Assembly: GCA_013415565.1 (NCBI GenBank)
Contig: JAAEET010000019.1
Coordinates: forward strand, 1-33,601
DNA: 33,601 bases
Origin: Methanomicrobiales archaeon
GTDB taxonomy: Archaea > Halobacteriota > Methanomicrobia > Methanomicrobiales > Methanospirillaceae
Direction: 5' to 3'
Every line of letters begins with the position of its first letter. Position 1 is the first letter of the stretch. The position numbers and the translations under genes are program-made. Below, piece by piece: positions 9,164-18,488 of the stretch. The notes below the pieces were generated by a model that worked only from the letters and a program-made list of their open reading frames with translations, searched no databases and had not been told where the DNA came from.

Positions 9164-12100
9164 GTGAAGGAAGCCGCCAGTACCTATAACGCACGGGAAA
9201 TCGAGAACGCCATCCAGGAGTTCTGGGAAGATAACGCCATATACCGGAAGACAAAAGACCTCCATGCAGCCGATGAGGATTTCTTCTTTGTCGACGGTCC
9301 CCCGTACACCACCGGCCATATCCACCTCGGAACGGCATGGAACAAGATCATCAAGGACAGCATTCTCCGCTACACCCGCATGACCGGGAGGAACGTGATC
9401 GCCCGCGCCGGCTATGACATGCACGGTCTTCCCATCGAGGTCAGGGTCGAGCAGCAGCTGGGGTTTTCGTCAAAGAAGGACATCGAACGGTTCGGGATCG
9501 GGCCCTTCATCGACCGGTGCCGGGAGTTCGCCGCGACAAACATGGAGGTCATGAGCAGGCAGTTCCAGGGTCTCGGCGTCTGGCTTGATTTCGACGATCC
9601 CTACCAGACCATGAAGCCCGGGTACATCGAGGCTGCCTGGTGGACCCTGAAGAAAGCCGCCGAATCCGGGATGCTCGAACGCGGACACCGCGTGGTCAAC
9701 TGGTGCCCCCGGTGCGCGACCGCGATTGCCGATGCCGAGGTCGAATACTGGGACGAGACCGATCCCTCGATTTTTGTCAAGTTCCCGATCACCGGCAGGG
9801 AGCATGAATACCTGGTCATCTGGACCACGACCCCGTGGACTCTCCCGGCCAACGTTGCCGTCGCCGTGCATCCCGATATCACCTACGCCCGCGTTGAGGC
9901 GATCAAGGATGGCCGGAAGGAGATCCTCTGGATTGCCGAAGACCTTGTCGAACCGGTTCTCAGGAAGGGGAGGTACCAGGATTACACCATCCTCGAAAAA
10001 GCTGGCGGAGGTGCCCTGACATCCTTCACCTACCGTTCACCGCTCGAAGACCAGGTACCCCTCCAGCGGGAGATCTCGCACCGGGTGGTGACGGCCGACT
10101 TCGTCACCCTCGAAAATACCGGCATGGTCCATATCGCGCCCGGGCATGGCTGGGATGATTATTTGCTGGGGTGCCGGGAGAACCTCCCGATCGTCTGCCC
10201 GGTCGATGCAACCGGCAGGTTCCTGGAAGAGGCGGGGGATATCGCGGGCGTCTATATCAAGGATGCCGACCCGGTGGTCCTCGAGAATCTCGGTGATCAC
10301 CTCATGGCCAAGGACATGGTGGTGCACCGGTACGGCCATTGCTGGCGGTGCAAGACCCCCATCATCTTCCGGGCCACCGAGCAGTGGTTCCTGAAGGCAT
10401 CGGATCTCCGCGACCGGATGCTCGATGAAGTCGCCACCGTGACCTGGTATCCGGAATGGGCCGGGAGTGCCCGGTTCTACGATTGGATCAAGGAAGCCCG
10501 CGACTGGTGCATCTCACGCCAGCGGTACTGGGGAATTCCCATCCCCATCTGGGAATGCCGTTCGTGCGGGAAACACCGGGTATTCGGCACCATCCGCGAG
10601 CTCGAGGAAGCGAGTGGAACGCAGCTTCCCGATCCGCACCGGCCCTACGTCGACGAAATAACCATACCCTGCTCCTGCGGCGGATCCATGCAACGGGTTG
10701 TGGACATCTTCGATGTCTGGTTCGATTCAGCCGTCGCTTCCTGGGCGACCCTCGGCTTCCCGGGAAACACGGAAGATTTCGATCGTCTCTGGCCGGCCGA
10801 TTTCATCACCGAAGGCCAGGACCAGACCCGGGGCTGGTTCTACTCCCAGCTCGGAGCAAGCACCATCGCGTTCGGCCGCTCGCCCTACCGGAGCGTTCTG
10901 ATGCACGGGTTTGCGCTCGATGCCGAAGGGAGGAAGATGAGCAAGAGCCTGGGGAACGTCGTAACCCCGGAAGAGGTGATCGCTTCCATGGGGGTGGATG
11001 TCCTCCGCCTCTATGTCCTCTCCTCGAGCGCACCCTGGGATGACCTCAAGTTCAACTGGGAAGGGGTGAAGAACGTGAACCGGGCGATGAACATTTTCTG
11101 GAATGTGTACCGGTTCCCCCTGCCCTACATGATCCTCGACGGATTTTCGCCGGCATCCGGGGCGGGCGGCGCATGGGATCCCGAGAGCGTGGCGGCCCGG
11201 CGCAGCCGGATGGCCCCGGAAGACCGGTGGATCGTCTCCCGCACGAATTCATGCGCAGCGGTCGTCGATGTCGCCCTCCGGGAGCGCCAGCTCCACCGGG
11301 CAACGAGAACGCTTGTCTCCTTTATTCTTGAAGACCTCTCCCGCTGGTATGTCCAGCTCGTGAGGGAACGGATGTGGCTTGAAGGGGAATCGGCAGCGAA
11401 GACCGATGCTTACGAGACCATCTCCTACGTGCTCCGCAGGCTGTGCGGACTGCTTGCCCCGTTCACGCCGCACATCACCGAACAGATGTACCGGAACCTC
11501 CGGCTGCCGGGTGACCCCGAAAGTATCCACATGACCGGCTGGTTTTCGGGCTCCCCGGACCTGGTCGACGAACGTCTTGAAGAGGAGATGGCAGCGGTGC
11601 GCTCGTTCGACGAGGCCCAGGCAAATGCCCGGCAGGCGGGACGGCGGAAACTCCGGTGGCCGGTTGCCGAATGCGTGGTCGTGACCGATGACGATGCGGT
11701 GGCATCGGCAATTCAGGACCTGAACACCATCTGCAGGGAACGGGCAAATGCCCGGAAGGTACGGGTTCTCCGGGGGTCGTTCGACCGGTCGGGGTGGCGG
11801 GCCGAACCCGTGATGAAGGCGCTTGGTCCGGCATTCGGAAAGAAAGCCCCGCTGGTCCGCGAACTCATCGCAATGACCGATGCGGCGTCACTCAAGGCGT
11901 CGCACGAACGGGGAGAGCCCGTGACGCTCACCCGTGAAGATGAGTCGTTCGCGATCATGCCGGGCATGGCTGTGTTCGCCGAAGAACTCCCGTCCGATAT
12001 CTTCAAGGCGCCGATGAACGGCGGAACCGTCTATATCGATACCACGCTCACCCCCGAGCTCGAGGCCGAAGGGTACGCCCGGGAGGTCATCCGGCGCATC

Positions 12101-12367
12101 CAGGAAATGCGGCGGCAGCTCGACCTGCGGGTCGAGGACTACATCACGGCGATGGCCGTGATTGCCGATGAACGGGTGGCAGCCCTCATCAGCGATCTCT
12201 GGAAGGACGGGATCATGGAGGAGGTCAGGGCAACAGCGTTTGCCGTGACCGCCGGAACAGGACCTGCGGGCGCTGCGTCTTTCGACCTGTCCCGGGAATG
12301 GGATGTGGAAGGCATCCCGATGGTGATCGGGATCTCACAGTTCGGAGATCAGCCGGGTAAGGAATGA
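9164..12367 (+). CDS. ileS: Isoleucyl-tRNA synthetase
   Basis: VDGPPYTTGHIHLGTAWNKIIKD, RQRYWGIPIPIW, GRKMSKSLGN. ORF opens at 9128, but GGAGG at 9149-9153 precedes GTG at 9164 (VKEAASTYNAREIENAI), making 9164 a likely start. Confidence 0.95.
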   Translation: MKEAASTYNAREIENAIQEFWEDNAIYRKTKDLHAADEDFFFVDGPPYTTGHIHLGTAWNKIIKDSILRYTRMTGRNVIARAGYDMHGLPIEVRVEQQLGFSSKKDIERFGIGPFIDRCREFAATNMEVMSRQFQGLGVWLDFDDPYQTMKPGYIEAAWWTLKKAAESGMLERGHRVVNWCPRCATAIADAEVEYWDETDPSIFVKFPITGREHEYLVIWTTTPWTLPANVAVAVHPDITYARVEAIKDGRKEILWIAEDLVEPVLRKGRYQDYTILEKAGGGALTSFTYRSPLEDQVPLQREISHRVVTADFVTLENTGMVHIAPGHGWDDYLLGCRENLPIVCPVDATGRFLEEAGDIAGVYIKDADPVVLENLGDHLMAKDMVVHRYGHCWRCKTPIIFRATEQWFLKASDLRDRMLDEVATVTWYPEWAGSARFYDWIKEARDWCISRQRYWGIPIPIWECRSCGKHRVFGTIRELEEASGTQLPDPHRPYVDEITIPCSCGGSMQRVVDIFDVWFDSAVASWATLGFPGNTEDFDRLWPADFITEGQDQTRGWFYSQLGASTIAFGRSPYRSVLMHGFALDAEGRKMSKSLGNVVTPEEVIASMGVDVLRLYVLSSSAPWDDLKFNWEGVKNVNRAMNIFWNVYRFPLPYMILDGFSPASGAGGAWDPESVAARRSRMAPEDRWIVSRTNSCAAVVDVALRERQLHRATRTLVSFILEDLSRWYVQLVRERMWLEGESAAKTDAYETISYVLRRLCGLLAPFTPHITEQMYRNLRLPGDPESIHMTGWFSGSPDLVDERLEEEMAAVRSFDEAQANARQAGRRKLRWPVAECVVVTDDDAVASAIQDLNTICRERANARKVRVLRGSFDRSGWRAEPVMKALGPAFGKKAPLVRELIAMTDAASLKASHERGEPVTLTREDESFAIMPGMAVFAEELPSDIFKAPMNGGTVYIDTTLTPELEAEGYAREVIRRIQEMRRQLDLRVEDYITAMAVIADERVAALISDLWKDGIMEEVRATAFAVTAGTGPAGAASFDLSREWDVEGIPMVIGISQFGDQPGKE

Positions 12368-13066
12368 GCGGCCCTCCGGCGAGCTGAACAACGGTGGCGC
12401 CCGGTCGCTTTCCACCGAGGTCCTGACCGTCCGGACCACCGAGGAGAGACGGGGATTCCACCCTTCAATAGTCGTGGCTTTCCGGTAGATCAGGACGCCC
12501 CGGCGCTGCCAGGCCGGGGTTTTTGCCAGGTTGATCCCCCGGGAAAACGCCAGTTCGTGCAGTGCCGGCGACGACAGGCCCCTGAGCCGCCGGGCCGCCT
12601 CTCTCCTGCTGCACCCCTCTTCGATCAGGGCATACTGGCACCAGGCATTGATGTGGTTTCTCCAGGCCTCGCCCTGGCGTTCGATGAGGTAGCGTACGGC
12701 CAGTTCGGGCGTGATCTGGATGATCCGTGCATCGAACGAGACCGGGATCCCGGACCCGGCCTCGAGGGTCAGGGCGCTTGCGGCAAACGATGCTGCCACC
12801 GAATCGATCTTCTCGACCCTGCCGGCGAACGGGAGCGTGGAGAAGTAGAGACTGATCTCATCGGAGAAAGTAAAGGCGAAATCCGGGGAGAGCCCGGAAT
12901 CCGATATCAGTCGTACGCACACCGCTGCCATTGATGCTGAAAACTTTTCGTCGAAGGGCCGCTTGAGCCCCCATGCCTCGGCAACGGCATGAAAATTTCT
13001 CCCGTCGATCCGAACGAAGATCGGGGGGACGCAGGTCAGGGTACTGTAGAGCTCCCGTTTCTTCAT
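12335..13066 (-). CDS. thg1: tRNA(His) guanylyltransferase Thg1 (archaeal type)
   Basis: PIFVRIDGRNFHAVAEAWGLKRPFDEKFSASM, FTFSDEISLYF, FDARIIQITPELAVRYLIERQGEAWRNHINAWCQYAL; start MKKRELYSTLT at 13066 preferred over the ORF start. Confidence 0.93.
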   Translation of the reverse strand: MKKRELYSTLTCVPPIFVRIDGRNFHAVAEAWGLKRPFDEKFSASMAAVCVRLISDSGLSPDFAFTFSDEISLYFSTLPFAGRVEKIDSVAASFAASALTLEAGSGIPVSFDARIIQITPELAVRYLIERQGEAWRNHINAWCQYALIEEGCSRREAARRLRGLSSPALHELAFSRGINLAKTPAWQRRGVLIYRKATTIEGWNPRLSSVVRTVRTSVESDRAPPLFSSPEGRSFLTRLISEL

Positions 13067-13115
13067 GGCATTGTCCCGGGAGGCTTTCCGCTCAAAAAAG
13101 AGACTCCTGCCCTGG

Positions 13116-13373
13116 TCAGGACTCCTCAGACCTGAATGCGCCGGGCAGGTGGCGGATGAGAACGATATCGCCAATACTCCTGATGATGCGGAACGGGATC
13201 TTCAGGCCTTTGTAATTCTTGATGTCCACGAGCTGCTGGTTGAGCTTGCCCACCACCAGCGACTCCATCTTCTTTGATTCAACATCGATGAGGACGTCTT
13301 CGACCTCACCGACAAAGACGCTTTTTTCGGTATAGACTTTCAGTTCGAACATCTCGGTTATCTGGTTTCTCAT
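13116..13373 (-). CDS. PRC-barrel domain protein
   Basis: MFELKVYTEKSVFVGEVEDVLIDVESKKMESLVVGKLNQQLVDI...IPFRIIRSIGDIVLIRH; ATG at 13373 (ORF track uses upstream TTG). Confidence 0.87.
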   Translation of the reverse strand: MRNQITEMFELKVYTEKSVFVGEVEDVLIDVESKKMESLVVGKLNQQLVDIKNYKGLKIPFRIIRSIGDIVLIRHLPGAFRSEES

Positions 13374-13423
13374 CCTAATCAATGAAAGATATATACTATT
13401 CAGTTAAAAACATACCCCTTTAT

Positions 13424-14557
13424 ATGAACGGGTCGCTGAAAATCGGGACAATTTACGGCATTCCCGTGCTGCTCCACTGGACATTTCTCCTCATCATTCC
13501 CTTCTTTGCCTGGATCATCGGGAGCCAGATCGTCCTGACAGCCGACCTGATTTCAGATCTCTTCTCCATAGAGATCAATACGAGTCTGATTACCGCCGGG
13601 ATCACCCCCTATGTGCTCGGAACCGTGGTGGCTCTCGGTCTCTTTTTCGGGGTCTTTATCCACGAGATGGCCCATTCCGTGCTCGCCAAGAGCAGGGGGA
13701 TCAGGATCAACAGCATCACCCTGCTTATCTTTGGAGGGATCTCATCCATGGAGGAACAGACCCCGGACCCGAAGGTCGAGCTCCCGATGGCCCTGGTCGG
13801 CCCCCTCACCAGCCTGGCCGTGGGGATCATCTGCATCGGCATCATGTTCCTGTGCGATGCGGTGATCGACTCACGCCCCCTCGCCGGCATATTTGTCTTC
13901 ACCTTCGGCTATCTCGGGCTGCTCAATGTCTTCCTTTTCGGCTTCAACCTCCTCCCCGCCTTCCCGATGGATGGTGGACGGGTGCTCCGGGCCTGGCTCG
14001 CCCGCGGGATGCCGCTGAACAAGGCCACCAGGATCGCCGCGGACGTAGGCAAGGTGTTCGCCGTGCTGTTCGGGCTGCTCGGGATCTTCCTCTTGAGCCC
14101 GATCCTTATCCTGATTGCCTTCTTCATCTATATCGGGGCAACGCAGGAGTCGACGGCCATCAAGTACAGCTTCCTGCTGAAGGATGTCACGGTCGGCGAC
14201 ATCATGGCCAGGGACGTGCTCACGGTGGAGCCGGACATGACGGTCAAGAGCGTGATCGACCTCATGTACTCGACCAAGCACCTCGGGTTCCCGGTCCGTG
14301 ACCGGGGCCTGGTGGTCGGGATGGTCACGCTTGCCGACGTCCACAAGATACCTCCGCCCGACCGGGAGGCCATGCAGGTCCGCGATATCATGACCCGGGG
14401 AGCCATAGCTCTCCCGCCGTCAGCACCGGTCATCGACGCCCTCAGGATCATGTCGGGGAGCAATATCGGCAGGATCCCGATCATGGACGGCGATATGCTC
14501 GTGGGAATCGTCAGCCGGACCGACATCCTGAAGGTCATCGAGCTCAAGGAGATGTGA
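13424..14557 (+). CDS. M50-family site-2 protease-like membrane metalloprotease with two CBS domains
   Basis: FGVFIHEMAHSVLAKSRG (HExxH), NLLPAFPMDGGRVLRAW, C-terminal CBS repeats (DIMARDVLTVEPDMTVKSVIDLM; DIMTRGAIALPPSAPVIDALRIM). Start at 13424 supported by a TATA-like element at 13387-13400. Confidence 0.92.
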   Translation: MNGSLKIGTIYGIPVLLHWTFLLIIPFFAWIIGSQIVLTADLISDLFSIEINTSLITAGITPYVLGTVVALGLFFGVFIHEMAHSVLAKSRGIRINSITLLIFGGISSMEEQTPDPKVELPMALVGPLTSLAVGIICIGIMFLCDAVIDSRPLAGIFVFTFGYLGLLNVFLFGFNLLPAFPMDGGRVLRAWLARGMPLNKATRIAADVGKVFAVLFGLLGIFLLSPILILIAFFIYIGATQESTAIKYSFLLKDVTVGDIMARDVLTVEPDMTVKSVIDLMYSTKHLGFPVRDRGLVVGMVTLADVHKIPPPDREAMQVRDIMTRGAIALPPSAPVIDALRIMSGSNIGRIPIMDGDMLVGIVSRTDILKVIELKEM

Positions 14558-16199
14558 CGAAGGAGACGTCGTCCTCGAGCGGGGTGATCCCTGCCAGTGA
14601 CCGCAGCTCCTCCCTGTTCATCAGCGGGCGTTGTGCTACAATCTTTCCCGCCTGGCGGGCACTGATGCCCGGGATCCACTTCAGGGCAGAGAGCGGCAGC
14701 TCGTTGATCCTGATCGGGTGCGGAAGGGCGGAAACCGACCTCATCCCGTGATCCACGATAATGGCATCGAGCACCGTCCGGACGGCGATGGCAAGCGGGA
14801 TCCCGGCCAGGATCGGGTAGGACCCCATCTGCCTGCCGAAGGATACCGGTCCCTGCTGCTCGATCACCAGCCCGCGGAGCACCGTCCCCAGGGGAAAGAC
14901 CTTCCGGAGCATGGGGAGGTCGAATTCTTTCCTGACCCGCTGCTTGAACACCTTGAAGCGGGCGGTATGGATACCGAGCGTGTTCTCCCGGTAGGCCCGC
15001 GTTCCCTCGAATGCCATCAGCTGCCTGATGTTCACCCTCCGGACCAGCAGGCCGCTTTCGAGCACCCGGGACAGGAACTGCTCGTTCATGTCATACGTCT
15101 CCCGGGTCTCCCCGGCAAGGCCGCAGATGAAGTTCAGACCGGGAAGGAGTTCAGGTATCCCGTTCCGCCGGATCGCACCTTCTTCGTTCACGATGGCGAT
15201 TGCCCGCATCACCTCGTCTGCTCCGGCCTTGAGGTTGTTCGCCGCCACGACAGCCGGATCGGCAGTCTCCATGCCGAACGCCGCGACATCGCCCGGGGTG
15301 TGGTAGCGGATGATTTCCCGGAGCGCACTCCGGGAAGCTTCCTCGTGCCGGGCCAGTGTGCCGGGGTTGATATTATCGATGTGCAGGGTCCGCAGGTCGG
15401 GGGCCGACGCCCGGATACCGGCAAAAAGTTCGGCGATCTGTTCCGGCCGGGGAACGGGATATGCACCCCCGGTTGAATTGTACACGAGGAGATCGGGCTG
15501 TCGTCCCAGCCTGAAATGGCGGGCCCCGGCCCGGGCGAGTGCCGCCACTTCCCCGGTGATCCCGTCGATGCTCCGGTAGCGGGGGGGGCCGTAGAAGGGC
15601 TCGGTGCAGAATGAACACCCTCCGGCAAGTGATCGCGGGCACCCCCGGGCGGTCTCGAGCTCGCACATGACGTACGGATAGGAAGGGTGCTGCCGGATGA
15701 TGGCTGCCCCGGAGATACTCCAGGGATCAGACCTGGTATAATCGGGAATTCCCTCTGTCCCGCCCCGGGCGAGGAACGCGTCCAGCGCTTCCGGAGGCGA
15801 ACCGGTGAGGAGATGGTCGTATCCCGACACCGCCTGCCGAATGGCCTTTGTTCCACCTCCGGGTGCGTAGCCGAATCCGATAGGCCCGCAGAGCAGGCTC
15901 ACGATCCCCCGCAGGCGGGTTCCGATCTGCTGGATCTCGGTGAGGGTAGCCGGAGTGCCGCCAAGGTATTTTCCCGGTACGGTGATCCCGGCGACCATCA
16001 CGGCAACCCTGACCGTGTCACCGGCCGCGAGGATCTGCGGATCGGTGCGGATCTGATCGATGGTCAGGTACCGGGGCTCGAGTTCATGCTCATGGAGCAC
16101 TCCCGCAAGGGTCCTGGTGTACGGGGAGATGTACGGAGGAACGCCGAGGCAGGCAGGTTCGTCGACGTACCCGTCAATCAGGAGGGCCTCAGCAGGCAT
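14544..16199 (-). CDS. Radical SAM protein with C-terminal helix-hairpin-helix (COG1031-like)
   Basis: 551 aa; LETARGCPRSLAGGCSFCTEPFYGPPRYRS cluster motif, TADPAVVAANNLKAG, C-terminal HhH LPLSALKWIPGISARQAGKIVAQRPLMNREELRSLAGI. Confidence 0.88.
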   Translation of the reverse strand: MPAEALLIDGYVDEPACLGVPPYISPYTRTLAGVLHEHELEPRYLTIDQIRTDPQILAAGDTVRVAVMVAGITVPGKYLGGTPATLTEIQQIGTRLRGIVSLLCGPIGFGYAPGGGTKAIRQAVSGYDHLLTGSPPEALDAFLARGGTEGIPDYTRSDPWSISGAAIIRQHPSYPYVMCELETARGCPRSLAGGCSFCTEPFYGPPRYRSIDGITGEVAALARAGARHFRLGRQPDLLVYNSTGGAYPVPRPEQIAELFAGIRASAPDLRTLHIDNINPGTLARHEEASRSALREIIRYHTPGDVAAFGMETADPAVVAANNLKAGADEVMRAIAIVNEEGAIRRNGIPELLPGLNFICGLAGETRETYDMNEQFLSRVLESGLLVRRVNIRQLMAFEGTRAYRENTLGIHTARFKVFKQRVRKEFDLPMLRKVFPLGTVLRGLVIEQQGPVSFGRQMGSYPILAGIPLAIAVRTVLDAIIVDHGMRSVSALPHPIRINELPLSALKWIPGISARQAGKIVAQRPLMNREELRSLAGITPLEDDVSFVTSP

Positions 16200-16809
16200 A
16201 CCCGATCAGGGCGAGGAGCTGCCGTGCCCACTGGAGTTTTCCCCGCTTGATGAAATCGACGTTCTGGTCATCGAGGTCAAACCCGATGATGACAATCCGT
16301 GCGGCACCCAGGTGATCCGCGGCAAAGACCGCCCGATCGCCGTCGGTGAATCCCCCGAAATTATGGAGCGGGGGGACTGGGCGGGACTGGGTAGTGCCCA
16401 CAACCGGTCCGGTGAATCTCGGGGTCCAGTACCGTACGAGCGGTATGTTATCACCGTGGGCATGGATCACCATCACGGTCCCCTCGCGGTTCATGGCGAG
16501 GTAATCATCCGTTGCGCCGTCGAGGTCGGTGAAGACCGCGTCAGGCCGGATACCCGTCCTCCTCAGGACTTCCGAAGCAGCATCGGCGGCGAAGATCCTT
16601 CCTTCGATGTACCCGAGTTCGTCTTCCAGGCACGGTGCGTTTCCGCAGACCGTGACCACCGCCCCCCGGCAGAGCGACTCGAGGAGCGGCAGATCGTCCC
16701 GGGGGAGAAGCGCGGCAAGCAGCAGGGCGGCCTCCTCGTCCTTCTCGCGCTCGAACCCGAAACTCTCCAGGATCCGGGTATAGTGCGGCTCCCATTCTTC
16801 AAAGTCCAT
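16189..16809 (-). CDS. mptE: 6-hydroxymethylpterin diphosphokinase MptE-like (DUF115)
   Basis: 206 aa; VVTVCGNAPCLEDELGYIEGRIFAADAASEVLRRTGIRPDAVFTDLDG, MVIHAHGDNIP. Confidence 0.87.
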   Translation of the reverse strand: MDFEEWEPHYTRILESFGFEREKDEEAALLLAALLPRDDLPLLESLCRGAVVTVCGNAPCLEDELGYIEGRIFAADAASEVLRRTGIRPDAVFTDLDGATDDYLAMNREGTVMVIHAHGDNIPLVRYWTPRFTGPVVGTTQSRPVPPLHNFGGFTDGDRAVFAADHLGAARIVIIGFDLDDQNVDFIKRGKLQWARQLLALIGYAC

Positions 16810-18265
16810 TCTTCCCCTCGTTTTCGAGGCCGACGATCCCGTTGAACCGGGCGATCAGGGGATCCATGATGAGGCCGAGCAGCTCTTCCTTATTCCTGAC
16901 CCGGGAGAAATACGAGAGCGGGATGGTTGCCGCCGCCATGCTGGGATGCCCGCCGGCATCGCCAACGTCGCCGAACGCCTCCCGGAGCACGTTGCCGATA
17001 TGGATCCTGACATCGCGGTTGCGGGCTGACATGACAATTGCCTCATCAGAGATGCCGTAGACGAGCGCGGTATTGACCCCTTCCAGGCTGATGAGGAGAT
17101 CGGCGGCCTGGGGAAGGGCATCCCGGTTCCGGATGAACCCGACATTCGAGATCAGGTATCCGCTGGTGATCTTCCGGTTCCGGATCGCGGTGCCGAGGAC
17201 GTCCAGCGTCTCCTGGGAGAGGGAGGGCGACATGATCTGGTCGAGGAGGTCAGCATCGGTGAGGGGGAGCAGGAAGGCGGCATTGTTCAGGTCCTGGGGG
17301 GTTACATTCCTCCGGAAGTCACGGGTATCGGACCGGATGCCGTAGAGGAGTCCGGTGGCCACCCGTTTATCGACGGCGATGTCAAGCTCCTGAAGGTACT
17401 GGGCGAGAATGCTTGCCGTGGCACCGAGACCGGGACGGGCGTCAACGAACGCTGCTCCCGGATCGGGGCCCTGCCCGTCGCGGTGATGGTCGATGATGAT
17501 GTGCACCCGGGTACGGGGAAGGAGGGAGTTGTTCACCCCGGGTGCAGGGGAATCCACGAGCGCGAGATAGGTGCATTCCTGGATCGCCGGAAGATCGGCC
17601 TTCTCCATCTTGATCTCGAGCAGGTTCACCAGGGTCCGGTTCTCCTGGTGGCCGATGATCCCATCGTAGAAAATCCGGCAGGCGAGCCGGTTCGGATTGG
17701 CGTTTGCGGCGATGACCGAAAGGGCCAGTGCGCTCGAGATGGCGTCGGGGTCAGGGTTTTTGTGGGCTATGATGCCGAGGGTCCCTTCCCATTCGGCAAG
17801 GAGGGAATAGAGCCGCTGGGAGACGCGGGTTGAATGGAGCTTCGTGATCTGGTGGACCGCTGCCTTCGCCACCACCTGGTGCGGGTTGATCACGACGTCC
17901 GCCCCGGCCTCGGCGAGACGGGCAGCAGCAAGGCCGTCCGGGGCGCGGGCGAGGATATGCACGTGCGGATCACTCTCGCGGAGGATCTGCACGGCGGCAC
18001 GGTTGGCATCCGGGTCGCCGGAAAGCACGAAGGCGATCTCCGGGGCGGGCTGGCCGGAGAGCATATCCGGCGAAGCGATGTCCCGTGCAACCGCGTCGAT
18101 ACCCTGGTCCCGGAGTTCCCTGACCCGGTCCCCGTTCCGATCGAAAACCAGGATCCTGCCGGCAGTATCTTTGAGTTCCTGGAGGATATGGTATCCCGTG
18201 CTGCCGCAGCCGAAAAGAGCATATTTTATCCGGCCCGGGGACTCGCTCTGCACCGAATCTGGCAT
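16799..18265 (-). CDS. DHH/DHHA1 phosphoesterase fused to an N-terminal TrkA-N/RCK-like Rossmann domain
   Basis: N-term IKYALFGCGSTGYHILQELKD...ILVFDRNGDRVRELRDQGI; AHKNPDPDAISSALAL, IIIDHHRDG, FGDVGDAGGHPSMAAATIPL. Start MPDSVQSE at 18265 preferred over 18391. Confidence 0.88.
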   Translation of the reverse strand: MPDSVQSESPGRIKYALFGCGSTGYHILQELKDTAGRILVFDRNGDRVRELRDQGIDAVARDIASPDMLSGQPAPEIAFVLSGDPDANRAAVQILRESDPHVHILARAPDGLAAARLAEAGADVVINPHQVVAKAAVHQITKLHSTRVSQRLYSLLAEWEGTLGIIAHKNPDPDAISSALALSVIAANANPNRLACRIFYDGIIGHQENRTLVNLLEIKMEKADLPAIQECTYLALVDSPAPGVNNSLLPRTRVHIIIDHHRDGQGPDPGAAFVDARPGLGATASILAQYLQELDIAVDKRVATGLLYGIRSDTRDFRRNVTPQDLNNAAFLLPLTDADLLDQIMSPSLSQETLDVLGTAIRNRKITSGYLISNVGFIRNRDALPQAADLLISLEGVNTALVYGISDEAIVMSARNRDVRIHIGNVLREAFGDVGDAGGHPSMAAATIPLSYFSRVRNKEELLGLIMDPLIARFNGIVGLENEGKNGL

Positions 18266-18414
18266 ATGCGAGAATATGCGCCCCCGCGGGATATTAAGGT
18301 TACAACCGGATTTCTGAACACACCAGGCGGCCGGATTCCGATTCCGGGGCCGTTCCAGGGATAATAAGAAAGGTTTATGACGATGCTGCAACCATTGATA
18401 TAGGTCACATCAGT

Positions 18415-18488
18415 GGGCTTGTAGCTTAGTTCGGCAGAGCGACGGACTCTTAATCCGTAGGTCGTGGGTTCAAATCCCCCCAAGCCCG
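18415..18488 (+). tRNA. tRNA-Lys (anticodon CTT)
   Basis: GGGCTTG-TA-GCTT...GAGC-G-ACGGA-CTCTTAA-TCCGT-AGGTC-GTGGG-TTCAAAT-CCCCC-CAAGCCC-G; full cloverleaf, anticodon CTT, no CCA encoded. Confidence 0.95.
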
